This document shows, piece after piece, positions 23,720 to 31,702 of a DNA stretch of 64,000 nucleotides. The number at the start of each line of letters is the position of its first letter. The stretch's first letter is position 1. Location of the stretch: contig NZ_JBHYXZ010000001.1 in NCBI RefSeq assembly GCF_042752395.1, positions 62,001 to 126,000 of the forward strand, read 5' to 3'. Source of the DNA: Actinosynnema sp042752395 (lineage in GTDB: Bacteria > Actinomycetota > Actinomycetes > Mycobacteriales > Pseudonocardiaceae). Both the position numbers and the translations under genes were made by a program. The notes below the pieces were generated by a model that saw only the letters and a list, made by a program, of their open reading frames with translations, searched no databases and was not told the DNA's origin.

Positions 23720-24765
23720 GCGGCGGGGTGTTCCTCGGGCAGGCGGGGTCGGGCGAACCCGGAGGCGAGCACGTAGCGGATCTCCCCGGCAGGCAGCCCG
23801 GCGGCGCGGGCGGCGTCGGCAAGCGCGGTCTCGACCCGGTGGCGGTCGATCCATCCGGCCTGGGCCATCCCGGCCAGTCGGGTGGTGGAGCGGAACAGCT
23901 TGCGGTTGCGCCCGGAGTCGGGCGGCATCGCGGCCAGCTCCTCGCACGCCGACCGGAGCGCCGCGGCCGCGTAGCGGACCTGGCGGTCCCCGCTCCGGGC
24001 GGCGACCGCGACCGGTGCGGGTGCGGGTCGGATCGGTGTGGGGTTGGCGTGGCGGTCGTGGCCGGTGCGCACGAGTTCGTCGGCGAGCCAGTCCGGCAGC
24101 GCGACCGGGGTCAGACTGATGGAGGCGCGCCGGTAGCCCCCGGCGGGGGTGGTGGAGCCGGGCAGCACGACGTAGCCGCCGTAAGCCTTGACGTCGATCT
24201 GCCAGCCCAGTCCGCTGGTCACCTCGTTGTCGCCGTCGCGGACACGGCCGCTGCTGGACTTCCACCGGCCCGGTTCGGCGGTGTAGATCAGGTGCAGCCC
24301 GCCGGACGGGGTCTGAGTGGCCAGGGTGTCCAGGTCGAACGCCCGGCCGCGCAGGCCGGCCAGGGTGGCGTAGGTGTCGATCCCGTCAACGGGCAGCGCG
24401 TTCCCGTCCGGCCAGGGCACACCGTGCAGCGGTTGGGCGGGCGGGGTGCCGCCGTGCGCGTCCAGGTCGAGCGCCAGCAGCCCGGACACCCCGAGGTGCA
24501 CCGCCCACACCGAGGTGCGCCAGCGTCCGGCCCACCGGCCGATGACATTGGTGTCGGTGGTGGCGGCCCACACCCCGTGGCACAGAGCGCCGTCACGGCG
24601 GGCCAGGCACGGGCACTGCGCCGCCGCGTGGCCTCCGCCGCCCCGGCAGTCCGGGCAGCCCGCCAACGGGCGTTTGGTGCCGGGGTGCAACGGCAGCACG
24701 TGCCAGCCGTGCCGGTCGGCCACCCACAGCGCGACGTCGGCAGCGGTGGCTCGGGTAGTGGTCAT
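23716..24765 (-). CDS. Bifunctional DNA primase/polymerase (prim-pol)
   Basis: A 349-aa archaeo-eukaryotic-type primase as in AICE and pRN1-like replication proteins. The catalytic acidic pair is in LLALDLDAHGG (D100, D102), followed by the strand TPSGGLHLIYT with the active-site His. Cysteines 37, 40, 51 and 53 form a probable zinc knuckle near the N-terminus (GCPDC, CPC). The C-terminal helical part (about 270-349) resembles primase C-terminal domains. It is the first gene of the replication string behind the presumed origin. Confidence 0.9.
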   Translation of the reverse strand: MTTTRATAADVALWVADRHGWHVLPLHPGTKRPLAGCPDCRGGGGHAAAQCPCLARRDGALCHGVWAATTDTNVIGRWAGRWRTSVWAVHLGVSGLLALDLDAHGGTPPAQPLHGVPWPDGNALPVDGIDTYATLAGLRGRAFDLDTLATQTPSGGLHLIYTAEPGRWKSSSGRVRDGDNEVTSGLGWQIDVKAYGGYVVLPGSTTPAGGYRRASISLTPVALPDWLADELVRTGHDRHANPTPIRPAPAPVAVAARSGDRQVRYAAAALRSACEELAAMPPDSGRNRKLFRSTTRLAGMAQAGWIDRHRVETALADAARAAGLPAGEIRYVLASGFARPRLPEEHPAA

Positions 24766-24860
24766 GACGACGAGTCCTCTCCGATCGACCGCGACGACAA
24801 GCCACGGACGAACACCAGGTGACGGGGCCTTGTGACGACCCCTGAGGCAAGGGACGGCAG

Positions 24861-24891
24861 GCCCTACTAGCCTCGCGCGGGGTAGTAGGGC
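24861..24891. promoter_or_regulatory. 9-bp inverted repeat upstream of prim-pol
   Basis: GCCCTACTA (24861-24869) and TAGTAGGGC (24883-24891) with a 13-base loop, 96 bases before the prim-pol start and next to the octamer cluster. Could be an operator, terminator or origin hairpin. Confidence 0.5.
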
Positions 24892-24912
24892 TGTGTCGTG
24901 GGGTGCGGTCCG

Positions 24913-25027
24913 GCGGGTTTGGTTCGGCTTTCAAACCCGCCGCGTCCGCAAAACCCGCACCCAAACCCGCACCGCGTCCATGCAGGCCAGGCACCTGCCG
25001 ACACGTCTGTTGCGGGTTTGCGGGTTT
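24913..25027. repeat. AAACCCGC octamers, right cluster (candidate replication origin)
   Basis: Six copies: direct at 24933-24940, 24951-24958 and 24963-24970; inverted at 24913-24920, 25012-25019 and 25020-25027. Together with 21063-21179 they bracket the replication genes. Arrangement in both orientations beside prim-pol suggests initiator binding. Confidence 0.65.
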
Positions 25028-25031
25028 CTTC

Positions 25032-25172
25032 TCAACTCCGGAGGAAGGGAAGGGTGGTTGTAGTTGCGCGTTGTGGCGTGGCTCTGCAGAGGGCTTTGGG
25101 GTTGGCGGTGAGGCCGACGGTGTGGGCGAGGACGGCGAGGTCGCCGGCGATGTGCATGACGGGGTCGCTCAT
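25032..25172 (-). CDS. Small ORF between traB and the origin
   Basis: 46 codons, MSDPVMHIAGDLAVLAHTVG..., with AAGGAT seven bases before ATG 25172 and position between the two repeat clusters. The first 25 residues look helical and protein-like; the Thr-rich end may be incidental. No family recognised. Confidence 0.4.
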   Translation of the reverse strand: MSDPVMHIAGDLAVLAHTVGLTANPKALCRATPQRATTTTLPFLRS

Positions 25173-25269
25173 GACCGATCCTTGGTTACCGTGTGTGACG
25201 ATGCGTGGGCGTGCGGGGGTGGCGCGTGTCGGTGGTGGTGCCGCACGCGTGCCGGGGTCAGGGGTGGTT

Positions 25270-25447
25270 CAGGGAAGGTTCGGGCAGGGGCGGATCGGGC
25301 CGGTTTCCGGGGTTTGCGCTGATGGCGGGGCCGGTGTTGTGGATCTTCCCTGGGTGGTGTCGGTGCTGGTGGCGGCAGGGAAGCAGGGTCAGGGAAGGGA
25401 TTAGGGGAAAATCCCTGTCCCGGTGGTGGTTCCCTGGTGCTTCCCTG
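25270..25447. repeat. CAGGGAAG octamers downstream of traB (candidate clt)
   Basis: Five exact copies: plus strand at 25270-25277, 25376-25383 and 25390-25397; minus strand at 25345-25352 and 25440-25447; plus a 7/8 match at 25430-25436. The copy at 25390 runs into GGGAAGGG (25392-25399), which fits the FtsK orienting sequence GGGNAGGG. In Streptomyces plasmids TraB binds 8-bp repeats (clt) just beyond its own gene. Confidence 0.6.
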
Positions 25448-25473
25448 CCGCGCGTTGTGGTGTTCGGGATGGG

Positions 25474-27741
25474 TCAGGCGTCGTCGTCGGCGATGCCGTG
25501 ACCCCGTTCGATGTCACGCAGGGTGATGGCTTGGGTGATGTCGTCGGCGCGGATGAGGCTGTCGCCGTCGCTCTTGCGGATGGGTATGTCGGCGTCGCGC
25601 AGCGCGGCGGCGAAGGTCTTGGAGGTCCAGTCGCCGTAGTGGGCGGGGTTGTGGTCGGCCAGGGCGCGCAGCACCAGGGCGGTGCGCATCCTCTTGTCGT
25701 CGCCCAGGGCGTGGGCGAGGTCGGCGAGGAAGTCCGGTGTGGACGTGTGGTCGTCGGTGTCGTGGCCGGTCGGGGCGGGGACGTGACCGGCGCGCAGTTC
25801 CATGGCGCGGGCGGTGATGTCGGTGAGGTCGTCGCGGTCGAGGTAGTAGGCGCGCAGGATGCCGGGTTTGGCCATGATGCCGCGCACCATCGCGGTGCCG
25901 ACGTCGCCGGGTCCTTCGTCGGTGGCCGGTTCCAGGTCCACGGCGGAGATGCCGGCCTTGTAGCTGCCGGTGCCGAGCACGGCGTCGTTGGACTGCTGGT
26001 CGCCGATGGCGAAGCAGGCTTTGCAGGAGGTGACGGCGGTGACCTTGCGGGGCAGGGACTGGGTGGAGGCCTCCGGGGTGGCGAACAGGATGGTGACGGC
26101 GTACTTGCGGGCGGTGGAGATCAGTTTCATGACGACGTCGGCGGCCCGTTCGCCGTACTCCTCGTGCATGAACAGGATCTGGCACTCGTCCAGCACCACG
26201 ATCCGCGGCCGCAACCTCGGGTCGCGTTCGGCCAGCTTGCGGCCGACCGCGCGTTCCCGGTGTTCGCGCAGGGCCTTGCCGCGCGTCTCCAGGTCGGCGT
26301 AGAGCGCTTCGAGGGTGTCCAGGCATGCCTTGACCGTCTGGTCGTCGCCGCCGGTGCGCAAGGTGCGCAGCCGCGGGCGCAGCGGGTCGTAGTCGGCGTT
26401 CTCGGCGAACACGAACACGTCCACCTCCACCAGCGGGTCCAGCACCGCGCCGGCGACCAGGGTGATGTAGAGGCTGGACTTGCCCGAGCCCATCACGCCG
26501 CCGGCGACGTAGTTGCGCTGGAAGTACTGGCCCACGACCTGTTCACCGCGGATGTTGACCCCGATCGGGACACCGGTGAAGTAGTCGGTGGGTCCGGTGG
26601 TCTCCAGCAGCGGCCACGGGTCGACCGGTCCCGACAGCGCGCCGGGGTTGGCCACCCACAGGTCCAGGACACCGGCCTGCCCCTTGGGTTCGGACGGCCA
26701 CACCTCGGCCGGGGTGCGCACCAGGTTGTGCGCCAGCACGGACTTGCGTTTGACGATCTCCTCCACCGGCACGCCCAGCGGCAGCACGAGCTGCATCCGC
26801 CAGCCCTTGCCGTCCACGACCGGCGGCTGCACCCACGTCGGGGTGACGCTGCTGCCCCAGCCCTGCTTGAACGCCTGCCGCAACGCGGGCAGCCCGGTCA
26901 GGTGCCGCAACGCGGTCAACACCGCCGACTCGTCGGGGATGATGCTGCGCCCGTCGGCGGGCTGCGCCTCGGCGCTGGCCGCCCACATCGGCAGCGTGCC
27001 CCGCGACCGGCCCGCCGGGATGGACCGCGCGGCCCAGGTGCCCGCACCGGCCAGCATCCACGCCCACCAGTACGGGCCGACCGGGGACAGCTCCGCCACC
27101 GTGGTCCAGAAGTCCACGACGTCGTTCCACCGGTCGGTCAGCGAGCCCGCGCCGATCACGGCCTGCGCCGCGGCGAACCCCAGCAGCAGCACGTGCCCCG
27201 ACGCCAGCACCACCACGACACCGGCCGACCAGCGCAGCACCTCCACCCGCCGCTCACGGCCGCGCTGGGCCTGACCGGACCGGCGCCGCTCCAACACCTC
27301 CTCCAGCTCCCGCAACACCCGGAAGTCGTCGGCTGACTTCGCGTTCACGCGCAGGGTGGTGATGGCCTGTTCGAGGTCCAGGTGGTGGCGACGCGCACGG
27401 CGCTCGGCACGCCGGATCCGCGACCCCGCGACCGCGTAGCCGGCGGTGCGCACCACCGCCCGCGCGGCGTTGCGGGTCCGGTCGTGCGTGGCACCGGTGC
27501 GCACCACCCGCACCACCGCGCCGGCCGCGTCCCGCACCCGCTGCGCGGCAAGCCGACGGTCCAGCTCCGCCGACTCCGCATCGGTCAGCACCTCGCCGGG
27601 GATCGCGGTGTCGCGCACGACCTCCGCACCGGCGGCGGCGCGAGTGTCGGCGCGGGTGGTGTCGGCGCGGCGCAGCGGCACCACGTTGCCGTGGTTGCGG
27701 TCATCGTCGTCGTGTCGGTGGTCGTGGGCGGTGGTGCTCAT
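25474..27741 (-). CDS. FtsK/SpoIIIE-type conjugative DNA translocase (TraB-like)
   Basis: A 755-aa membrane-bound translocase. N-terminal basic/coiled region (to about 160), two membrane helices (about 170-198 and 222-240), then the motor domain with Walker A AGGVMGSGKSS (413-423) and Walker B RIVVLDECQ (513-521). A C-terminal winged helix (about 685-740) would read the octamers lying beyond the stop codon. Such proteins move double-stranded plasmid DNA between hyphae without a relaxase. The gene lies 4 bases downstream of the DUF2637 gene. Confidence 0.92.
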   Translation of the reverse strand: MSTTAHDHRHDDDDRNHGNVVPLRRADTTRADTRAAAGAEVVRDTAIPGEVLTDAESAELDRRLAAQRVRDAAGAVVRVVRTGATHDRTRNAARAVVRTAGYAVAGSRIRRAERRARRHHLDLEQAITTLRVNAKSADDFRVLRELEEVLERRRSGQAQRGRERRVEVLRWSAGVVVVLASGHVLLLGFAAAQAVIGAGSLTDRWNDVVDFWTTVAELSPVGPYWWAWMLAGAGTWAARSIPAGRSRGTLPMWAASAEAQPADGRSIIPDESAVLTALRHLTGLPALRQAFKQGWGSSVTPTWVQPPVVDGKGWRMQLVLPLGVPVEEIVKRKSVLAHNLVRTPAEVWPSEPKGQAGVLDLWVANPGALSGPVDPWPLLETTGPTDYFTGVPIGVNIRGEQVVGQYFQRNYVAGGVMGSGKSSLYITLVAGAVLDPLVEVDVFVFAENADYDPLRPRLRTLRTGGDDQTVKACLDTLEALYADLETRGKALREHRERAVGRKLAERDPRLRPRIVVLDECQILFMHEEYGERAADVVMKLISTARKYAVTILFATPEASTQSLPRKVTAVTSCKACFAIGDQQSNDAVLGTGSYKAGISAVDLEPATDEGPGDVGTAMVRGIMAKPGILRAYYLDRDDLTDITARAMELRAGHVPAPTGHDTDDHTSTPDFLADLAHALGDDKRMRTALVLRALADHNPAHYGDWTSKTFAAALRDADIPIRKSDGDSLIRADDITQAITLRDIERGHGIADDDA

Positions 27742-27745
27742 CGGG

Positions 27746-28870
27746 TCACCTCGCTTCCGGTCGGGTCGGTCGGGCGGGGTCGGTCACGGCGTCACGCAGT
27801 TCGCGGGCGTACTCGCTGCCGCAGCGCAGGTGCGCGCGGATGGCGCTGGCCGACGCGGTCGGCGGCAGCTCACCGGCCGCGATCGCGGCCTGCAGTCGGG
27901 GCAGCAACTCGGCGGCCCGCGCGGACAGTCGTGCCTGAACGATCGGGGTGTCGGTGGCCTCGGCGGCGATCATCGGCACCACCCCGGTCGCGGTGCCGCC
28001 GCGCACTGCCGGTGTCGGGCCACCGGGTGCCCCGTCGGGTGCGCCCCCGGTTGGGGCCGGCGGGGTGTCGGGGCGGGTGCCGGCGGTGTGGTCGAGGTTG
28101 GCGAAGCCGTCCCAGATGATCGGCATGACGGTCACCGCGCCGACCGCGACCAGGGGGCCGATCGCGTGGGCCAGCAAGGTCATCGGCGCGAACGTGTCGG
28201 CGACCACCGGCAGGTAGGGCCAGACGTTGAGCGTCAACGTCACGCCCAGCGCGCCGAACTCGACCCGGGTCAGGTGGGGGTGGTGCAGGGTGTGGCCGCG
28301 GGTGGTGAGGAACGCCTTCGCCCCGACGACCACCAGCAGCACGGCGGAGATGACCGGTTCCACCGCCCACGCGCCCCACCAGGCCGCGCCGCGCTCGATC
28401 ATGCCGAGGGTGAGGGTGTGGTGCACGCCGGTGGTGGACCAGGCCAACGCGCCGACCAGCGCCACCAGGTCCACGACGGTGAGAACCAGGCGCACCCGCG
28501 CCGCCTGCCACGCCCGCGCCATCGGGTTCTGCCCGAGCGCGTGCAGACGCGCGGCCTCACGGCTGCGCTTGAGCGCGCGACGCACCCGCTTGGTGTCCAC
28601 CAGCAGCGGCGCGGCGTCACCCTGCAACGCCAGCAGGGCGTGCGCTTCGGCCACCTCGGCACGCAGACCGCGCACTCGCCGTGTGTCCGAACCGGCCGAC
28701 CGCACGTCGCCCACCGCCACGTCGTCGCGGTGCTCGTGGGAGCCGATCGGGCCGGAGCGGTGCACGACCGCGGGGGCCGCGGCGGCGACGTAGCGTTCCA
28801 CCTCGGCAACGGTCGCGGTGAACGGGTCGGACTCGTCGGGACCAGGGATCGGAAGGGCGGTCGTGCTCAT
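27746..28870 (-). CDS. DUF2637 membrane protein (SpdB-like)
   Basis: A 374-aa protein: N-terminal helical domain, then four membrane segments (about 128-150, 160-185, 205-225, 232-255) with the DUF2637 pattern around LAWSTTGVHHTLTLGM and a C-terminal soluble helical domain (ARAAELLPRLQAAIAAGELP...). Proteins of this kind accompany traB in actinomycete elements and are linked to intramycelial spreading. ATG 28870 overlaps the upstream gene's stop (ATGA). Confidence 0.82.
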   Translation of the reverse strand: MSTTALPIPGPDESDPFTATVAEVERYVAAAAPAVVHRSGPIGSHEHRDDVAVGDVRSAGSDTRRVRGLRAEVAEAHALLALQGDAAPLLVDTKRVRRALKRSREAARLHALGQNPMARAWQAARVRLVLTVVDLVALVGALAWSTTGVHHTLTLGMIERGAAWWGAWAVEPVISAVLLVVVGAKAFLTTRGHTLHHPHLTRVEFGALGVTLTLNVWPYLPVVADTFAPMTLLAHAIGPLVAVGAVTVMPIIWDGFANLDHTAGTRPDTPPAPTGGAPDGAPGGPTPAVRGGTATGVVPMIAAEATDTPIVQARLSARAAELLPRLQAAIAAGELPPTASASAIRAHLRCGSEYARELRDAVTDPARPTRPEAR

Positions 28871-29142
28871 CGGGTCACCTCCTGTCGCCGCAGGTACAGC
28901 GGGGGACGGGACAACTGGGTACGGACGGGCCGGCGGGCGGCGCGGCGCAGCAGCACCGCCGACAGCAGCGCCGGGGCACCGACCGCGACCAGCACCACGG
29001 TCGGGTCGTCGGCCTGGGTGATCACCGCCCACTGCGCCAAGCCGATCAGCCCGGCGACCATGAGCAGCTTCCACAGCACGATCACCGCGACCAGGGCCAG
29101 CGCGGCGGCCAGGAGCAGCAGCGGGGTGGGCACGGCGGTCAC
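28867..29142 (-). CDS. Small membrane protein of the transfer operon
   Basis: A 91-aa protein with two hydrophobic segments (about 5-34 and 44-62) and a basic C-terminus. GTG 29142 overlaps the upstream stop and its own stop overlaps the next ATG, both by 4 bases. Probably a Spd-type spreading factor by position only. Confidence 0.65.
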   Translation of the reverse strand: MTAVPTPLLLLAAALALVAVIVLWKLLMVAGLIGLAQWAVITQADDPTVVLVAVGAPALLSAVLLRRAARRPVRTQLSRPPLYLRRQEVTR

Positions 29143-30083
29143 CGGGCACCCCCGCACAGCAGCGGGACGGCGGTGACGGTGGGCTGGCCCAGGACCATGC
29201 AGCGCAGGTCCAGGTCGTGCGGCACGATCGGCGGACCGCCCAGCAGGGCCGCGCCGACCGCGACCAGGAACACCCGGTTGCACGCGTCGCTGCCCTTCTT
29301 GAACCGCGGGGCCTGGTAGAGCAGGTAGGCGGCGGTCCACCACGCCGTCCAATCGCCCTCGGCGGCGGTGGCCAGCACGGTCATGGCCTCCGTGAACAGC
29401 ACCGGCCGCACGTCGTCGGCGGCGGTGACCGCGTACAGCGGCTCACCGCCGGTCTCCACCTCGGCGGTGCCCCGCCGGGCCGTGACCCGCGCGCCCAACC
29501 GCGCCGCCACTTCGCGGGCGGCGTCACCGCGCACGAGCGCGTTGCCGCGCACGGTGCCGCCGGTGACCGGCAGCGCGACCGTGTTGTGCAGCCAGTCGGC
29601 GTGGGGTGCCTCGACGGCGAAGCGGCGCAGCGCGGCGTCACCGTAGGCGGCCACGACCCGGCTCGCCGGGGTGTCCTGCCCTCCGACGAACGTGCGGGTG
29701 GCGGCGTCCCAGCGCGAACCGCGCCGGAACCGCCCGACCACCCCCAACCGGTCGTAGTTCGGACCCGCCTCGTCCAGCGTGGCCGCGAACCGCTCGACCG
29801 CCGGACGGTTGCCCGGGTGGTAGCGGGGGTCGTCGGCGACGGCCGCCAGCGACCGCCGCCACCGCACCGCCGCGTCGTAGGCCGCGTTCAGCGCCGCCAT
29901 CCGCCCGCCACGGGTCGGGCCGGTCAGGCCGGGGGCCACGTGGTCGTGCACGGTGCGGGCGGCGCGGGCCTGCTCGACGGCGAACGAGCGCACCCGCGCT
30001 TCGTCGGCGGTGCCGCGCAACGCCAGGTGCGGCGTCGGGAAGTTCTCCGGCGAGAAGCCGGTGGTGACCAGCGGTTCACTCAT
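29139..30083 (-). CDS. Unknown transfer-operon protein
   Basis: A 314-aa soluble-looking protein, no membrane helix. ATG 30083 begins MSEPLVTTGFSPENFPTPHLALRGT. It contains Arg-rich helices and a mixed alpha/beta centre (VTGGTVRGNALVRGDAAREVAARLGARV). Probably conserved among actinobacterial integrative elements, since it sits between the traB/spd genes and the tiny-gene cluster, but no function can be read from it. Confidence 0.65.
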   Translation of the reverse strand: MSEPLVTTGFSPENFPTPHLALRGTADEARVRSFAVEQARAARTVHDHVAPGLTGPTRGGRMAALNAAYDAAVRWRRSLAAVADDPRYHPGNRPAVERFAATLDEAGPNYDRLGVVGRFRRGSRWDAATRTFVGGQDTPASRVVAAYGDAALRRFAVEAPHADWLHNTVALPVTGGTVRGNALVRGDAAREVAARLGARVTARRGTAEVETGGEPLYAVTAADDVRPVLFTEAMTVLATAAEGDWTAWWTAAYLLYQAPRFKKGSDACNRVFLVAVGAALLGGPPIVPHDLDLRCMVLGQPTVTAVPLLCGGAR

Positions 30084-30246
30084 CGTCGGCCACCCCCGAC
30101 AACTGCCGCTCGGCCAGCCGGGCACGGTCGCGCAGGTAGGCCGGGGCGTCGTCCCAGGACCGGCCGGGGTGGGCGGCCTCGTAGCGGGCACGGGCCGCGG
30201 GCTCGACCCGCGACACCGCGGTGCGGGGAAAGGTCGTGCGTGACAT
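30076..30246 (-). CDS. Small basic protein
   Basis: 56 aa, MSRTTFPRTAVSRVEPAARA..., with AGGAGAG before ATG 30246 and an 8-base overlap with the downstream gene. No family recognised; tight coupling argues that it is real. Confidence 0.6.
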   Translation of the reverse strand: MSRTTFPRTAVSRVEPAARARYEAAHPGRSWDDAPAYLRDRARLAERQLSGVADDE

Positions 30247-30254
30247 GCTTGCGC

Positions 30255-30336
30255 TCTCCTGACCCGCACCCGAGGGTGCGGTGTTGGGGTGGACCGGACC
30301 GGCGGCGGTCTCTTTGCCGGAGTGGGCCGCCGGTCC
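30255..30336 (-). repeat. Duplicated double-hairpin spacer, copy 1
   Basis: Near copy of 30961-31047. Each contains GGACCGGCGGC pairing with GCCGCCGGTCC across about 20 bases and, next to it, a second stem (CCGCACCC/GGGTGCGG), and ends in the ribosome-binding site of the following gene. Confidence 0.75.
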
Positions 30337-30344
30337 GGGCGAGA

Positions 30345-30557
30345 TCAGTAGTCGAAGCCGTCGTCGTAGTCGTCGTAGTCGTCGTGGTCGTCGTGGTCGG
30401 GTTCCTCGTCGTGGACCTCGACCAGTTCGGCGCGGTGGCCGGGGTTGGCCTTGAGGTGGTGGCGCAGGTTGGCGCGCGCGTCGCCGATGTCGGGGACCGT
30501 GATGAACGAAGTCCGGCCGCAGTCGCACTGCCAGCCGTACCGGGTGATCCAGGCCAT
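30345..30557 (-). CDS. Mini-protein with CxCG motif and acidic tail
   Basis: 70 aa: MAWITRYGWQCDCGRTSFIT, then a short helical part and a Asp/Tyr-rich tail ending DDYDDYDDGFDY. CDC could be half of a zinc ribbon. GGGAGGACAC precedes ATG 30557. Resembles the 70-aa protein at 31056-31268 (same start MAW, same CxCGRT, same DY end). Confidence 0.6.
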   Translation of the reverse strand: MAWITRYGWQCDCGRTSFITVPDIGDARANLRHHLKANPGHRAELVEVHDEEPDHDDHDDYDDYDDGFDY

Positions 30558-30585
30558 GTGCGTGTCCTCCCTCAGGGAACGGTGG

Positions 30586-30765
30586 CTACTTCTTCTTGAG
30601 GTGCGGGAAGACGTTGAGGGTCTTCGCGCCGCACTGGCAGACCCAGACCTGGAAGGGCTTGCCGATCTTCTTGTCGAAACCGCGCTCCCCGGTGTCGGTG
30701 AAGTCGGCGTGTTCGCCCCAGGCCGGGACGCAGCCGCTGTCGCTGTCGGTGTCGGTGTTCTTCAT
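30586..30765 (-). CDS. Mini-protein with CxCG motif
   Basis: 59 codons, MKNTDTDSDSGCVPAWGEHA ... VWVCQCGAKTLNVFPHLKKK, with AAAGGCGA before ATG 30765. The CQCG motif links it to its neighbours. Likely expressed with the tiny-gene string; function unknown. Confidence 0.6.
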   Translation of the reverse strand: MKNTDTDSDSGCVPAWGEHADFTDTGERGFDKKIGKPFQVWVCQCGAKTLNVFPHLKKK

Positions 30766-30792
30766 GACGTCGCCTTTCGTGAACGGATGAGG

Positions 30793-30954
30793 TCAGAGGT
30801 GGCGGGCGAGGTGCCAGAGCTGGCACATCTCCCCGCCGCAGGTCACGCCGTCGGACAGGCGTCCCCGGCGCAGCGGTTTGCCGCAGTGGCCGCCCTTGCG
30901 GCCGGTCGGCGCGGGGCATCGGGTCGTGGTCCGGGTGATCAGGCTGCGCAACAC
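30793..30954 (-). CDS. Cys-rich mini-protein
   Basis: 53 codons from GTG 30954 (AGGAGA six bases upstream), ending CGGEMCQLWHLARHL. Five cysteines, including CPAP, HCGK and CGGEMC, suggest metal binding. The larger open frame upstream overlaps the hairpin repeat and is not used. Confidence 0.55.
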   Translation of the reverse strand: MLRSLITRTTTRCPAPTGRKGGHCGKPLRRGRLSDGVTCGGEMCQLWHLARHL

Positions 30955-30960
30955 GGGTGT

Positions 30961-31047
30961 TCTCCTGACCCGCACCCGAAGGTGCGGTGGTAGTGGGGGG
31001 TGGACCGGACCGGCGGCGGTCTCTTTGCCGGAGTGGGCCGCCGGTCC
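30961..31047 (-). repeat. Duplicated double-hairpin spacer, copy 2
   Basis: Near-identical to 30255-30336, differing mainly in the few bases between the two hairpins. Confidence 0.75.
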
Positions 31048-31055
31048 AGGCGGCG

Positions 31056-31268
31056 TCAGTAGTCGCCGGTGAGTCGGACGGACGCGCCGCACGAGTGCGT
31101 GGTCGTGACCACGGCCTCACCGACCTCACCGAGCACCGTGGTCACGGTGGCCTTGCCTTCGACCGTGCGACCGCACGGGCAACGGCCGGTGAGCGTGACC
31201 TGGCGGGTGAAAGTGCCGCGGTTCCCGCGGCTGGAACGCGCGAGCTTCGAACTGGCGGACCACGCCAT
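31056..31268 (-). CDS. Mini-protein with CPCGRT motif
   Basis: 70 aa: MAWSASSKLARSSRGNRGTF ... GRCPCGRTVEGKATV ... THSCGASVRLTGDY. Three cysteines could form a small zinc ribbon. AAAGGC precedes ATG 31268; the frame is open further upstream (another ATG near 31433), so a longer product cannot be excluded. Confidence 0.55.
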   Translation of the reverse strand: MAWSASSKLARSSRGNRGTFTRQVTLTGRCPCGRTVEGKATVTTVLGEVGEAVVTTTHSCGASVRLTGDY

Positions 31269-31465
31269 GACATGCCTTTCGCAGACGGGTCGGTCGTCCT
31301 GTGCCGTGGCGACCGGGTGACGGGGAGGAACGCGGGTGCCGTTGTCGCCCGCGGCGGCGCGCCTGCCGAGGTGCTCTCGACCGCGAAGTCGATGTCGTGT
31401 GCGGGCAGGTGGGAACGGGAACCACACGGTCATGGGAACCGCCGCGCCGAACCGGCCGGTCGTGT

Positions 31466-31702
31466 TCAGCGCACCGGCCCGTGCGTGTGCGGACCGACGT
31501 TGTCGCCGGCCAACGACACGGCCAACGTGGCGTGCACCTGCGCCGCCGCCAACTCCCGCATCACCGTGTCGTGATGGGTGGTGGAATACGCCTCCCACAG
31601 CAACTGCCGCGCCCTGAGACGGTGCTCCTCGGCCGTCCACTCCCGCCGAACCTCACGGTCCCGGTGGGCGTGGTAGCGGTCCCCGGTCAGGTAGTCGCCC
31701 AT
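31466..31702 (-). CDS. Small protein MGDYLTG
   Basis: 78 aa, helical and His/Arg-rich (RYHAHRDREVRREWTAEEH). Starts in a TGATG junction with the upstream gene. No recognised family. Confidence 0.55.
   Translation of the reverse strand: MGDYLTGDRYHAHRDREVRREWTAEEHRLRARQLLWEAYSTTHHDTVMRELAAAQVHATLAVSLAGDNVGPHTHGPVR

Noticed and set aside
30349..30420. Tandem repeat in the GTCGTC-rich stretch
   Set aside because: It encodes the Asp/Tyr-rich tail of the 70-aa protein; low-complexity coding sequence rather than a functional DNA repeat.
30255..31047. Second CRISPR-like repeat pair
   Set aside because: Only two long copies 700 bases apart with genes between them; they are duplicated hairpin spacers.
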